From Macrothele yani (taxonomy: Eukaryota > Arthropoda > Arachnida > Araneae > Macrothelidae), in assembly GCA_039090855.1 (NCBI GenBank), contig CM077007.1, positions 15,425,515 to 15,489,514 on the forward strand: a stretch of DNA of 64,000 bases, in the 5' to 3' direction. Positions 22,804-35,074 of the stretch are shown in pieces (position 1 is the first letter of the stretch; each line of letters begins with the position of its first letter). Both the position numbers and the translations under genes were made by a program. Below the pieces are notes generated by a model. It was not told where the DNA came from. It worked only from the letters and a program-made list of their open reading frames with translations, and did not search any database.

Positions 22804-22921
22804 ATATTTTGTACTTTTATGTCAATAAAAGTACAAAATATGGCTTAATGTTAAGAATTTCTTATGGCTTAATGTTAAGAATTTCTTTACTTCTGGTAAA
22901 GACATTCTTAACATTAAGCCA
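22804..22921. repeat. cluster of hairpins and a short direct repeat
   Basis: 22804-22820 and 22825-22841 form a perfect 17-bp stem with a 4-base loop. Next, a ~24-bp unit beginning tggcttaatgttaagaa occurs twice in tandem (22841-22864, 22865-22889), and its inverse closes a second 17-bp stem at 22905-22921. The block begins about 130 bp after the minisatellite. Confidence 0.85.
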
Positions 22922-23350
22922 TAAACAATTACATGTTCACCAAGAAATTTATTCAAACTGAATTAAAAGGCACCTTGCTTTGTGGGTGTTAATACAAACA
23001 GTTTTTGTTGCTTTTGAGATCAAAAAGTGTGGAACTCAGATATTTTAATAAGCTTCAAAAAATAGGAAGTAGAAGCAAGAAGAAAAGTGAAAACTGTTGA
23101 TAATTGCCAACACAATTGGCTGAAACCAGCAGTCTTTATTGGCTGTGAATGTAGGAAATTAGAAATATTCGAAACATTTACATTTTCCTAATGTGTTGTG
23201 ATAAGTGTAATATACAGTTTTTTTTTAAGTACAAGTTAAGTTCATCCTTGAAGAGCCTCTGGACTAATGATGTTGATTGTTCTTCCATTTGGAGCCAAGA
23301 TAAAGGGGTTTTTATTATTGGCAACTCTGCAGCATCCAACATATACACTA

Positions 23351-24373
23351 TATTATCAAAAATAATATTCGGACACTACCAAATATTTGGATAAGTGTAA
23401 AGAACGGTTCACAGGAAGGTGCGCTGTGAGTTGGTAGGTACATATATAAAGCTGTGATGCTCTGTCATGCCATCAGTAACTTTGAGGCGGATATGCTGCG
23501 TGGATATGAACTTTCCGAGTTCCAGCGTGAGTTGGTCATAGGATGTCATTTAAGTAATGTTTCCATAAGGAGCATTACAGCTAAACTAAACATACCAAAA
23601 TTGACTATAAGTGATGTGAAGCAGGATAGTACAACTACAACAACAACAAAAGGAAAAGTTCAGGAAGGTCACACAAACTGATGGAGCATGACAGAAGAGC
23701 CATGGTAAGCAATGTTAAGAAATCCCGTTCTTTCTCTGCTGTTTCGGTCACGGCCAAAGTAGGAAACGCTTGTGATGGTTTGGATAATACTATAACTATC
23801 TGCAGAGAGTTGCACAGTGAGGGTTTGGATTTGGCAACAGCCCGGTGAACAATTTTTGCTGGACTGTGTTCTTCCAACTGTTAAGTTCGACGGAGGCTCC
23901 ATGATGGTATGGAGTTGTTTTTCATGGATGGGACTTGGCCCATTGGTTATTATACCATGAACTCTGAAATGTACTTCAACGTTTTGGATAATTCTGCTCT
24001 ACCAATAATGTGGCAATATTATGGAAATGACTGTCGAGATCGAGCTCCCTGCCACACTGCGCAGCTTGTGCAGGACTGGTTTCTCGAAAATGAGGTGGAT
24101 TAATAGACTGGCGTGCTCAGAGTCCTGATCTTAAACCCAAAGAACATCTCTGGGATGAACTGGAGCAACAGATACAAAATCGACCACAATGACCATCTTT
24201 GCTCTCCACTCTGGCAGCACCATTCCTGTCGAGACCTACAGGAAATTGGTTGATAGTATGCCTTGATGTGTTGTCCCTGTCATACAAGTGAAAGGTGGAC
24301 TGACTAACTACTAATTGCGATAATAAAGCGATTTGTTCCAAAACACTGTGGTGTCCGAATACTTTTGATAATA
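23351..24373 (+). mobile_element. Tc1-like transposon, shortened
   Basis: Inverted ends share TATTATCAAAA and TATTCGGACAC with a 4-base size difference, and TA dinucleotides flank both ends (23349-23350, 24374-24375). The length is 1023 bp, shorter than an intact ~1.3-1.6-kb element. The interior has an N-terminal block RGYELSEFQRELVIGCHLS with ITAKLNIPKLTISDV (helix-turn-helix), and a C-terminal catalytic part with DRAPCHTAQLVQDWF and SPDLKPKEHLWDEL, where the Asn-Pro-Ile of the usual NPIEH box has become Lys-Pro-Lys. The middle, with the first Asp, is deleted or scrambled. Inactive. Confidence 0.9.
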
Positions 24374-24743
24374 TAGCATAGCACTGGCCATGAGAAGAGT
24401 ATGGTCTTTGTAGGTTGAGTCCAACAACTCTTAATGATTACCTTGTATTAAGAAGCACACACAAATAAATGACCATATACTACAAATTAAAAAAAATTGT
24501 CAAGATGAGGTGGGAATATGTGCAAATGGTGTAATGACAATGTTAAGCTTTGAAGAAATGAAATGAGAGAATATTCACGTTTTTCTTGCATTTTAATTCT
24601 TGTATTATATTTGCAATTCATTGAAATATATGTCTTCTCAAAAAGTGTCATGGAACTATTTTTTTAAATAGTGGAACTACTTATAGTGCATAGTAACACA
24701 TTGGAGAGCGACGGTGGTCTCAAGCAAAACATAAACAAATCTG

Positions 24744-24851
24744 CCATTAATAGGTTGTGTAATTTCTGGGGGCTGAACTTCCAAAGTGTTACATAAGTAA
24801 CATTTTGGAAGTCCAGGGCCCCCAAATTTTGCACAACCTATTAATATTTGG
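24744..24851. repeat. foldback element, ~50-bp arms
   Basis: The left arm begins ccattaataggttgtg and the right arm ends cacaacctattaatatttgg. Both arms include a gggggc/gcccccc block and acttccaaa/ttttggaagt, closing on a centre near 24796 (gttacataagtaac). The arms differ by small indels. It looks like a small MITE or foldback insertion in the intron. No target duplication was certain. Confidence 0.75.
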
Positions 24852-25585
24852 CATGAGGTTCTTGTAGTTTGTTTCCCTCAAAAATTATTGTAAGGAATAA
24901 TAAAATGTTGTTGCATGAGCTTGTAACACAGTAAACAGCAAGATTAAATTTCAGCAGTGAGCAAAGCTTTGAAAAATCGAATTAAAAAAAAAAAAAAGAG
25001 CTCTGATGTGTGCACACTCATTGGCAGGTTTATGCCAAATTTTAAATCTCTATGTTCAGTATTTTCTTCTGTAGGTGACTGATAGGTGGACAGACATAGC
25101 AGTTATATTACAAATATTATACAATGGAAGTACTTCATTGTTTCCCCAAGTTTTGGTTCACAGGACAGAAGGGAAATTCATTAAGGATTAAATGATGATC
25201 CTGCACAAAACTTTTATTAGTTTATGCCATAATAATTTAGCCACAGCACTGTTTCTGCTGACATGAAAAAATAGACATATCTTCATGAGCCATAAAAAAT
25301 AAAATTCAACTTTACATTTTGAAGGCTGTAAAATTATTGGAGTCCTTTTACATAGATTTTACCTTCAGCAAATTTACTTTAATGCTCAGTTTTTTCTTTT
25401 TCTTAATATCGTGTGCATAAACTACATTTTGTTTAATTGAGTCATTTTTCTTAATAAATTAAAAAAAAAAAAAAAAAAGCTTAGAACACCATATACATAC
25501 AAGTAAAGATTTTTCATTGCCAGATGCTTAAGTAGTTTTTTTCTGTATTTTATTTTGAATTATATGTATTTTTTGCTCTTTGTAG
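24852..25585. other. intronic DNA with A-rich tracts
   Basis: Poly-A runs near 24985 and 25460. No gene, TIR or RNA recognised. The last bases give the splice acceptor of the next exon. Confidence 0.5.
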
Positions 25586-25696
25586 AACCGAGGTGCTCAG
25601 CCAGCAAAATGCACAGAAGCTGTGGACTTGGACCCATGTGCTGCTAGAGGTTACAGGGCACGAAGAATAGCTAACAGCAAATGCTCTGTCCTTAAG
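25586..25696 (+). CDS. cv-2: crossveinless-2/BMPER-like protein, exon 3 of 5 in window (VWD-C8 linker)
   Basis: Acceptor TCTTTGTAG and donor AAG|GTTTGT bound 37 codons, phase 0. The product starts NRGAQPAKCTEAVDLDPC and continues through a basic stretch (GYRARRIANSKC) to CSVLK. These cysteines begin the C8-type cysteine-rich module that follows a VWD domain in this family. The donor is GTTTGT, weaker than the GTAAG donors of the other exons, but continuity of frame and cysteine spacing with exon 4 support the boundary. Introns of 5.0 kb and 9.4 kb flank this small exon. Confidence 0.88.
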
Positions 25697-25935
25697 GTTT
25701 GTTGTTTAAGTCCTTGATCATTGGGTTAAAAAGAAGTTACACATAATAATAAACAATATAATAACAGTATTTTATTACATTATTTTATTATAATATAATT
25801 ACATTATTGTACTTGTTTCTTTGTGTGGCACATTTCCTTACTTGAACTGGTAACATTGAAATTCTGTTTCTAAATGGAAAACTTTACTGGTACAAGAATT
25901 ATATCAAAGATCTGCAATTTTGAAATGCTTTACAC

Positions 25936-27050
25936 AGTGCGGCAATTAAGTAATGAGACTGAATTTAAAAAAAAATAGAAAAGCAGGAAAACTTATGTGA
26001 ATATATTTTATTCGAAGTACATTCCTCCTGTGTTAACACAAGAAGTGGCATGATCAGCCAACGAAAGGAAAGGACTTGCAGAGGCCATCTTTTTGTATGG
26101 AGTGAAGAGCTGATACAGTTCATATGTCTTCAATTCCTTGAAAACTTTTCCTTTTACAGACAGCTTTAAGGAAATAACAGAAATTAGTCACATGATGACA
26201 AATTTGAAGAATAGGAGGATGGTTGAGTACACACACTTGTTTTTGTGCAAGAAATGGTTGTACACTGACTGCTCTGTGTGCAGGTGCATTATAGTGAAGA
26301 AGGAACCATTGCAAGTTTTTGTATTCAGGCCTGCTACGAACAATCTTCTTCCACAATCATTCCAAAATGAATTTGTAAATGTTGCAACTTGAGATGAAGA
26401 ATTCTCTTGCTGTCATAAAAGCATGCAAGCGTTGTCTTGATCTAGGACTTCTGTAACCTGATCTTCTTTCCTTTGGGTGATTGTGGTGACTTCCACTAAG
26501 CACTCTGTTTCAAGATCCTAAAATCACCTGCCACAATGCTTTGGAGAAAATTTTGCATTGTTTCTGCAGTCTCCAGGATGTCTTTTGCGTACTCCACTCA
26601 TGCAAGTTTCTGATAGTCTGGCAAAGAATGCGGAACAAAACAAGCACAAATGCCCTCCCCCAAAAAATCTTGCACTAAAATTTGAAGAATCATCTCCTTG
26701 TTAACACTGAGCTCACATTCCATCTTCAAGGTAACCACAGTCCCTTTTTAACCTTTTGTGAACTTTCTCAATGAGTTCATATTTGTGCACTGAAATTGAG
26801 GGGAAGGGGGTCTAGGCTTTTCGTCATTTTCCAAATCTTCCCGCCCATCCTTGAAACATGTATAAAATATTTGCACATGAGATAAGCAATTAGTCCCATA
26901 CACATACTGCAACAATTCAACTGTCTCACACTCAGATGCAGTTTTACTGATTTTTAAACGGAACTGGACATTTGCTCTCTGCTCCATGACAGAGCATGAC
27001 AATGTTCTTCCACTGAATGATGTCATGCACACTGTATATAACTGTCTGCA
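25936..27050 (-). pseudogene. mariner transposase relic
   Basis: On the minus strand 27032-26748 encodes an N-terminal mariner block (MEQRANVQFRLKISKTASE, then CFKDGREDLENDEKPRPP, the usual GREDxEDDxRxGRP box). 26356-26120 encodes the catalytic end (FLLHYNAPAHRA, with the usual HxDNAPAH Asp changed to Tyr, then LNHPPILQICHHV where HPPYSPDLAPCD is expected). The left end near 25937 (acagtgcggcaattaagtaa) could be a terminal repeat, but no inverse partner was found. The missing catalytic Asp and frame breaks make it dead. Confidence 0.75.
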
Positions 27051-28522
27051 AAATTCTCATGTGAATGCTGTTGCCACCACATAGCTGATAAATGACTTAT
27101 CAAAAACCCATGCCTTTCCGACCCGTGTATTTTACCATTTTTTTAAAATCCGTTTCACAACTTATTTGCTTCACTGTTTATAATATTAGATTAAATGCCA
27201 TAGTTGTACAGACTGGGTGAGAATTTCTTATTTGAAATGCTTGTGGCTGAATGTGTTTTGAATTTCAGAATCTATACACATTACTGTAATTCATCAGTCT
27301 GTTTTGATCAGAAGATATATCTTTCATGGTTTTATGTAAAAAATGCCCCCAAAAAAACAAACAACCATTAAATCTAAATTGTTAAGTATTTTATTGTACA
27401 TGGTTTCATGTAAGTTACACAAGCAGCATTAATGACAGTTGAATGTAATAAAAAGTACTGTATCTATTTGCGTAAAAGCCAGAAGTTTTTGGAATAGTGT
27501 TTGTGTTCAGGAGGGGGTTTAAACGTGCATCACTAAAAAATAGGGCTGGACTTCTGAAAAGTTACGTGAATTCTCCCACAATACTTGCTGGTGGGTTTGT
27601 ATATGTTTTAGACCACAGCTCTGCATGTGTCACTGCGCAATAGTTTTCTGACCTGTCAATTATATCCTCAGCTGTGCCCCCACTTCTTTTTTTTTTTTTT
27701 TGGAAGGGGGCACAACTATGGATAATAATTGGTAGGTCTGATTATTTTGCTCTCAAGATATCATAGAGAAATGGCACTCCTTCCATCAGCCAATGACGTA
27801 TGTGCTCTGCAGGGGACATTGATTTCATGCTGAAGAAGAAAATTTTAATTACAGAGATGCTTCACATTCCATTCTGTGTTTTACTTGTATTCATTGAAAC
27901 ATATACACGTATTCTTCAAAAAAAAAAAAAAAAAAAAAAAATTTCCATGGGGGGAGGGGAGCAACCGAAAATGAAAATTGAAATCCATCGGGACAAAATA
28001 AAAGTTAATGAAAAGTAGATGAGGAAATTAAAGCATTATTTTCTATTGTAAGTTGATGTATTTTTATTAAAGCATTTTCTCTAATGTAGGTTGCATTTTA
28101 ACAAAGAAATGAAACGCTTTCGGGGCCAAGGTCCCCTCGGCCCCCAATCTAAATATGTCCCTGGTGCACAGGGAGCTGCAATCTCAAATGTAAACAAATC
28201 ACTGGCAATCGCAACAGGAGAATTCATGTTAGTTACACTTTGGAAGTTCTTTCAGAATTAGGAAAAATTATGAAATATTTTTTTACCCAGAGTAGGATTC
28301 CTACACTTTGCAATTATCATATTAGCGAATAGGTGTCACTATTATGTCAATAGAAAGGCCATTTCACATAATAAGACGAAACCAATAATGAAGAAAAAAT
28401 TGTCATGCATGATTAATTACAAATTAAACATTAGGAATAGTAAGATCTTTTGGCTGGAACATCAGCCTTGTTCACACTGGTAGCAAGCACTTGTGCGGTT
28501 CACGTTGTTTTTTTAGCTGTTG
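27051..28522. other. intronic DNA, low-complexity tracts
   Basis: Contains a 24-A run at 27918-27941 followed by a G-rich stretch, a T run near 27690, and a ~45-bp imperfect tandem duplication around 28030-28110 (ttaaagcat..ttttct units). No gene recognised. Confidence 0.5.
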
Positions 28523-28789
28523 CTAATAGAGATTTCCAAATAATTGGAATACTGAAGGGTGCGTCCGAATTACAAGAGTTTTTAAATGCTTTCCCTGTAG
28601 CGTAATGAAAATTTGTTTGAGAAGGATGCGAGTCCAGTTTGGAAAGGTAGAGGTATCTTCAATTATCAGAAGAGAAAGTGCACAAGTAGGAAGGCTTTTT
28701 CTGACATTCCTTTTATGTTCCAAAATTCTGCAGTTGATTGTACAAAAAGTACTACCAATGCAACATTTTTCACCGGAGGCACTTGACAC
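28523..28789 (-). pseudogene. Penelope-like GIY-YIG endonuclease fragment (probable)
   Basis: The 88-residue minus-strand frame contains CCIGSTFCTINCRILEHKRN, which fits the YIGST..R...RI.EHK pattern of GIY-YIG nucleases with Tyr changed to Cys, followed by VRKSLPTCALS and FPNWTRIL, where the family has an Ala-rich stretch and a conserved Trp. No RT domain or terminal repeat was found nearby. Sequence differs from the other Penelope copies, so it would be another lineage. Call rests on this one motif run. Confidence 0.45.
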
Positions 28790-31028
28790 AGGGTTGTCTA
28801 AATTAGATCAAAATTTTTGGTTACAGGCTTGCAATCAATATCTAAAGACAGAAATCCTTTAGACTGCCCTAGGGGTATAACCTCATGCCTGTGTCTAGTT
28901 CCTCAGGTGAAAAATGTTATATTGATAGTACTGAAAAGCCGGGCAGTAAGTCGAGAGTCTGAAATGGGCAGGTTTATTTCATTATAAGTTGAAATCAGAT
29001 TCTGTTTTCACTTCCTTAGATTTAGGGACCAAAACGTGAGGCTTTTCTACTTTTCCATAAATGTTCACATAACAGACCCTTCAGCTTCGCAAAACCAGAT
29101 GACCAAGCTTCTGGTGTGATTTGCTGCTAGAACAGAGATGAGAAAGTTCAAAATGTTTGTTTACATATTTAGAGAGTGAGGCTACCTTGCCTATACTTAA
29201 GTGTGGAAGAGGAAATGCATTTATCTGAATATAAGACAAGCTTCTTTTCCACATTTAGTACTTCCAGAACTGTGGGTCATCTTATATTCACACACTAGAC
29301 AAAAATTCTGTCAAGGTCAATGTTTTTACATATGATAGTGACTAAATAAAAACTGATTCTTGGTTTCTGATGATGACATAATTGTAATTTGGCGCTTGTA
29401 TCACATCCTGTGTTATAAATGATGTTTTTTTTTTATTTAAACAAATTAGATTTGTGATTTGGATTTGCAGTTTGGTTTAAGAATTAAGTGGATGTATACC
29501 CATAATTCTAATGTCCGCTTTTTCCTAGAAAAATTATATAATTTTAGGGGTTTATCTTATATTCAGGTAATACAGTATATTTGTAAAAGAAGTAGGTAGT
29601 GAGATTTAAACCTCACCTGTGGGAGGAATTCCTATGAGAATGCGCATCTCTGTGTTATATTCTGTTCACTACTAATGTAGTTCACCACAGCAGAGCAGTT
29701 TTGTTTCTCCAGAAGAAGCCTTGTGCTATTTGCTATAATTAGTGGAGAGTGCATGATGGAAGTCTGAACTGGTCCAGGGATTCCAAATTAAGGATCTACT
29801 TTATGACTCTATGGGAATGTTTTGTTTTCTACTGTGTTAACCACGAATCAGCGTTAAGAAATTCTTCAGAGCTTATTTCCTACAGCTTTTGATGACATCT
29901 GAGGGTATCCTTTTGCATATGCATGAAGAGCTAATATAATCTTTTTCTGACTTATCAAATTAAATCCTTCAAACCAGGGGGCATTGATTATGTGTAGCAA
30001 AGTGAATCTTACCCATTCAATAATTTTACAAAAGGGAAGTGCCCATCTGTTTTTTCTTTTCTCTTTAGCAAGCTGTTTTCCAAATGTGTGAATTGAAATA
30101 TTTCTAAGGGAAAACTGCTTTCCCATGCTATTAAGGCTATTGTGTGCTGTACTTTTTAAAAATCATGTTATTTGCAGTTATACCTTTGATGATTGCCCAT
30201 ATTCAAGCTGGTAGAAATTTCTGTACTGCCTTAAGAGAAAGAAAAAAAAAATAGCCAACATCTTTTTACCACTAACAAGCAGCTGGGACCTTCCTACTTC
30301 ACACAGGAAATATCAACGTCTTAGTCTCAATACTTAGCAGCAAACCATTTAGTCTGCTTGGAAACATGCACATTTCAAGAGCATGCATGGCAAGAACGGG
30401 GTGTGGGGTGTGTGTGTGTGTGGGGGGGGTGATAACTCTTGAAATGTGCTTAGTTTTTTAATCATGTGTATGCAGTTGTAAATTACAAATGCCTTGTGCT
30501 CTGAAAATACTTCTTTCCTCCTTGATCTTTTACTGGATATTTATCCTGAGGTATAATGAACTTGTGTTTCAAACTTTCAGCAGTTAGGGGAAGTTGGTGT
30601 GATTGTGTGGCACCTAATATATATTATGTAACATCCTCCAGCCACTGTGAGTGCTCACTTAGCAGTAATGCTGTCAACAAGATTATGCACTATGACATAA
30701 CTCTGGATAGGAGATTAGGCTTTCACAACATTAGCTGTCTTTTAATGTCTTTTTCCATGTGACAATATTTTCTACTGATATAGAATATTAGAATCTGAAT
30801 TTTAGATTCTAATATTCCAGTCATAGAATATTACAATCTGGAATTCCCTCAGTGGATGTCAAATGAGCCAGAAGCCTAAACAGACTAATTCTGAATTATT
30901 GAAATGGTTTCAGCTCACTATAGCTCCCTATAAGAGTTTTCCAATCTAAGTCATCATTCTCCCATAAAATTTCATTATTCAGATTCCTAGATGCCTATCA
31001 GTTCATTCTGTGCTTGTACCAAGTTTGG
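28790..31028. other. intronic DNA; one perfect hairpin and a GT-rich tract
   Basis: A GT/G-rich low-complexity run lies at about 30400-30430. No coding feature is supported; ORFs of 60-90 residues have no domains. Confidence 0.45.
30783..30817. repeat. perfect 14-bp-arm hairpin
   Basis: gaatattagaatct and its exact inverse are separated by a 7-base loop. A partial third copy of the arm (gaatattacaatct) follows at about 30826. Confidence 0.85.
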
Positions 31029-34000
31029 TGTGGGCTAAACCCCCACGCTGATGTACTTACCTGATTAAAAAGACAAAAATAAATCAATATCCGGACTCAA
31101 GTGTGGGATATGGTGGACCTACCACAATTGAGAAGAACAGTCCACCATGGAATCGACCTGGACTTTCTAAACGGCATATGAGAAAGAGATCTCAGCTGAG
31201 TGAATGTAAGATTGGTGTATGGAATACTAGAGGTACAAATGGCAAGATGAATGAGGTGATTGAGGAGATGAATAAATATAGACTGGATGTGCTGTGTGTA
31301 AGTGAAACCAAAAGAAGGAAATTGGGGTAGAAGAAGTGAATGGTACAGTGAGTGTGTGGTCTGGAGTATTGGATACTATGAGAGGACAGGCTGGTATAGG
31401 TGTGATTTTAAGTGAAAAGATGAAGAACAACTTGATTCACTATAGTTGCGTAAGTCAGAGAATTCTCTGAATTCGTTTGAAAGTGAAACTTCAGAGAATT
31501 GTAATTGTTGTAGTGTATGCTCCGTATGACTCTGAACCTTCTGATAAGGAGGGCGATTTCTGGAATGAGCTAAAAGCTGTTTTGAGCCAGTTTGGTGCTA
31601 AAGAAAAAGTTATAATAGCAGGGGATTTCAATGCTAGAGTAGATGTGCAGAATGCAATTTCTGACAATGTTCTGGGTAAGTTTAATGATCCTTGTGTGAA
31701 TGATACCGGTGAAAGATTAATTGAACTCTGCTTTGAGAATGGTTTGTGTGTATCTAATACGTTTTTCAACCACAAGTATATCTGGGAAAATCATACTCTT
31801 GATCAAAAGAGTGTGATAGATTTTGTTGTCTATGATCAGCGTCTGAAACACTTAGTTGTCCAAACTTGTGTGATGAGAGGTGTGGATGTTGGTTCTGATC
31901 ATTACTTGGTAGTGTCACGAGTGAAACTTAATGTTGGTTGGAGGAAAAGGAATAGGAAGAGACCCAGGATAGAAAGAATAAAGGTTGATAGGCTCCTTGA
32001 AGATCATCAGCGTCATTCCGACTTACTCGGAGAACGACTGAAGGAGCTGAAGTCTGGTGAGAGGGATGTAGAAAAGAAGTAGGAATGTTTTAAGAACTGT
32101 GTTGTTACTGCTGCTAAAGAGGTCTGTGGCACCACAATAGTGGGTAACAATAAAGGTGATACTTGGTGGAATAGTGAGATTGAGGAGCCAGTTAAGAGAA
32201 AGAAGGAAGCCTATTTGGGGATGTTGCATGGTAGAGTTTCTGTGGATGAATATCACTGTAAGAAGTGTGAAGCTGCTAAGCTGGTTTGCCAGAGTAAGGC
32301 AAAAGATAGGAAGGAAAAGGTGGAAAGGCATGAATTGGCTTTTTGGAAAGATAAGAAGTCTTTCTGGAAGTACAAGAGACTCGGGGAAAAATAGGGGAAA
32401 CAAAGTTGTAAGTTGTGTGAAGAACTATCAGGGAAATGATATGGGAGCCCAATGAGTTAAGTGAAAGATGGGGTGAATACTTTTGTGAGTTATTAGATCA
32501 GAAGAGAAAAGATGATTCTGAGACAGACACAGATCATGTCACAGTGAGGGATGGGAGCACAAGAGGGGTCTCAAAAGAAGCAGTGTGTAAAGCTCTAAAA
32601 TCACTTCAGAATGGTAAGGCTCCAGGAGTTGATGGCATGACTGCCGAAATGTTGAAATACGGTGGTGACTCTGTAATTGATTGGTTAACTGAAATTTGTC
32701 AGTTGTGCTGGGAGTTTAGGAATGGTCCCTCGGGATTGGAAGGATGCTATTATTGTTCCCTTGTATAAGGGAAAAGGTGATCAGACTGAATGCAAGAACT
32801 ATCGTGGTATTAGCCTACTAAGTGTGCTAGGGAAAGTGTTTGGTAAGGTTGTTATTGAAAAATTATGAGGTCTTACATCAGAGAAAGTGTGGGATGTTCA
32901 GAGTGGTTTTATGCCTGATAAAGGCTGCACTAACCAAATTTTTGCATTACATGTGATGATTGAAAAGTATCTGGCTGTTGGTAAGAAAGTTTTTGCTGCC
33001 TTCATACATTTCAGAGAAAGCTTACGACTGAGTAAATAGGACACTTTTGTGGAAGGTATTGAATGAATATGGTGTTACTGGGAATTTACTTAATAGTGTA
33101 AAAGCCATGTATGCTAGTAGTAGAGCTTGTGTACGAGTGAATGATGTTTTATCAAAATGGTTTTCTATTGGTGCAGGAGTCAGACAAGGTTGTGTAATGT
33201 CGCCATGATGGCTGTTCAATATATTTATGGATGCATGTGCATGTGTGATGCCAAAATAGATAATAGTGGTTTATGTCTTGATGATATCAGTGTGTGCAGA
33301 TTGCTATATGCTGATGACACTGCCCTGTTGGCAGAGAGCAAAAGTGATTTGCAGAGTATGTTGTCCCGGATGTACAGAGTTTGCATGAAATTCAAACTGA
33401 GTATAAATAAGGGAAAAACCAAAGTTATGTTTTTTGAGAGAGTAACTGGTAGCACTGAATGTAATGTAAGTATAAATGACACTGTGATTGACCAGGTGAG
33501 TGAGTTTGTGTATTTAGGAAGCATGTTTGACAGAGAGAAAAAAATTGAATGGTGAAATTAGTAGGTAAGTGAATTCTTCATTGAAAGTCATAGCTGCTCT
33601 GGGAGGGTTTCACAGGAACGATGGGTTCTCTAGAGGGTCCTGCATGGCTGTGTATGAAAGTGTAATTGTTCCTACTCCGATGTATGGTAGTGAAACCTGG
33701 GTACAACAGAAGAAACATAGAAGTCGTTTGTGTGTGCTGGAGAAATGAGTTACTTACGGGGGGTTTGTGGTAAGACACAGTCTCATTGTGTGAGGAATGA
33801 AGATGTGTTGCAGTTGTGTGATGTGAAGCAAAATGTTGTTAGCAAGGTGTAGACCAATATGCTTTGGTGGTTTGGCCATGTTGAAAGAATGAGTGATGAG
33901 ATGCTTACTAAGAAAATCTTTTTAGCCCAAGTGACAGGAAGGAAAAGGCAGAGGAAGGCCAAGGAAGACATGAGTGGATCAGATTCAGGAGTGTCTGCAT

Positions 34001-34135
34001 GAGAAAAAGATTATGAGTATGAAGTATAAAAGATCTTGTGTACGGCGTGTAATGGATATCAGTGAAGCCCGAGTTGTATGTCAAGATTGCTGTAAATGGA
34101 GAAGTTTGATACGACAATAGTAAGCAAATATATCT
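31029..34135 (+). mobile_element. LINE family A, copy 1 (APE endonuclease plus RT)
   Basis: A nearly complete non-LTR retrotransposon in the same orientation as the host gene, inside the third intron of the window. The 5' part shares with copy 2 (52038 onward) a leader with the string cctgattaaaaagacaaaa. The coding region decays in several frames but can be followed end to end. It has no recognisable poly-A tail. Two 3' fragments of the family lie on the minus strand at 9.7 and 48.7-49.4 kb. The clade is not settled; an RTE/CR1-like group is plausible from the APE endonuclease and the YADD motif. Confidence 0.9.
31180..34040 (+). pseudogene. LINE-A endonuclease/reverse transcriptase, disrupted
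   Basis: Endonuclease: KIGVWNTRGTNGK and DVLCVSETK (31205-31330), frameshift, then VVVYAPYDSE, IIAGDFNARV, SVIDFVVYD and VGSDHYLVV (31477-32082), the standard APE-type catalytic series. An in-frame TAG at 32080-32082 separates it from the connecting segment (DTWWNSEIEEPVKRKK). RT: NGKAPGVDGMTAEMLKYGG (~32610), [13 protein letters not shown]-type box as LLYADDTALLAES (~33300-33345), and a C-terminal YGSETWVQQKK region. At least six frameshifts or stops. Expected protein for such elements is ~900-1000 residues. The TAG is at the same codon in copy 2. Confidence 0.9.
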
Positions 34136-35074
34136 GGTAGTTTGTATTTATTTTTGGAGCTAACCTCTGAATCTCAGAGAACAGATTAGTGATATGTATG
34201 TATATGTACCAAGTTTGGCTTTTAATGCAAAACATTAAGAAACTGTTGGGAATAAGAGTATAAGTTATGGCATAAAACATTACAGAAATAGCGTATTATT
34301 TTTTGGCACACATTTAACCATTGCTAGATAGCTGACTCATGAGAAAACTAAAAAAATGGAATCTTCTTGGAGTAGGAATTGGACTCATATCTCCTGCTTT
34401 TGTGTCCAAGTATGCTAACCACAACACTAAAGACAACCCACTCCTAAGTCACTGAACTATAGGAATCTGAAAAGATCATCAGATTGTGCTAGTTGAGACA
34501 TTCATTACCTGCTCATAGTGATGATCATTAAAATCCAGTGAAAGAACCAGTCCTGGAATCACCAGTTCTTCAGTTACTTAGAAATGGGCTACCCTGGGGG
34601 TGTAGAAGTTAGCATATTTGGAGGGAAATCAGAAGACAGAGGTTCAATTCCATTCCAGGGCTATGCAGTTTTCAAACTTTCTGGAGTTGACTACATGATA
34701 ACAGTTGAATATAGCATATCTCTGCCAAAAGATGATACACTTGTATGCCTGCCATGTAATTTCAGTGATTTATACTCCAATGGAATTATCACTTTAGATA
34801 ATAATTAATGGTTCTGTGGTTGAAAATACCTATCATTTCATGTTTTTTAGTCTCAAAATAAAAGAACATTTTATGATACAGTAGTCCTCATGTTTACAGT
34901 TTTTGCATGATCATTAATTCCTTCCACAAAATGATTAGAGCCTTGGGCTAGCTATGATGTAGAGTTACCATCGTTTTATGAGCTAGAAAGCAATTATTTC
35001 ATATTTATTTTACATATGGCTTAATAATTGCTGTGCATGTGCTGTAACTGTTTGATATTGTATTCATCTTTCAG
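34136..35074. other. intronic DNA without recognised feature
   Basis: AT-rich spacer between LINE A copy 1 and the next exon. No ORF with a domain, no repeat found. Confidence 0.5.

Noticed and set aside
28605..28862. 85-codon plus-strand ORF
   Set aside because: It overlaps the antisense GIY-YIG-like frame, which has recognisable motif order; the plus-strand product has none.
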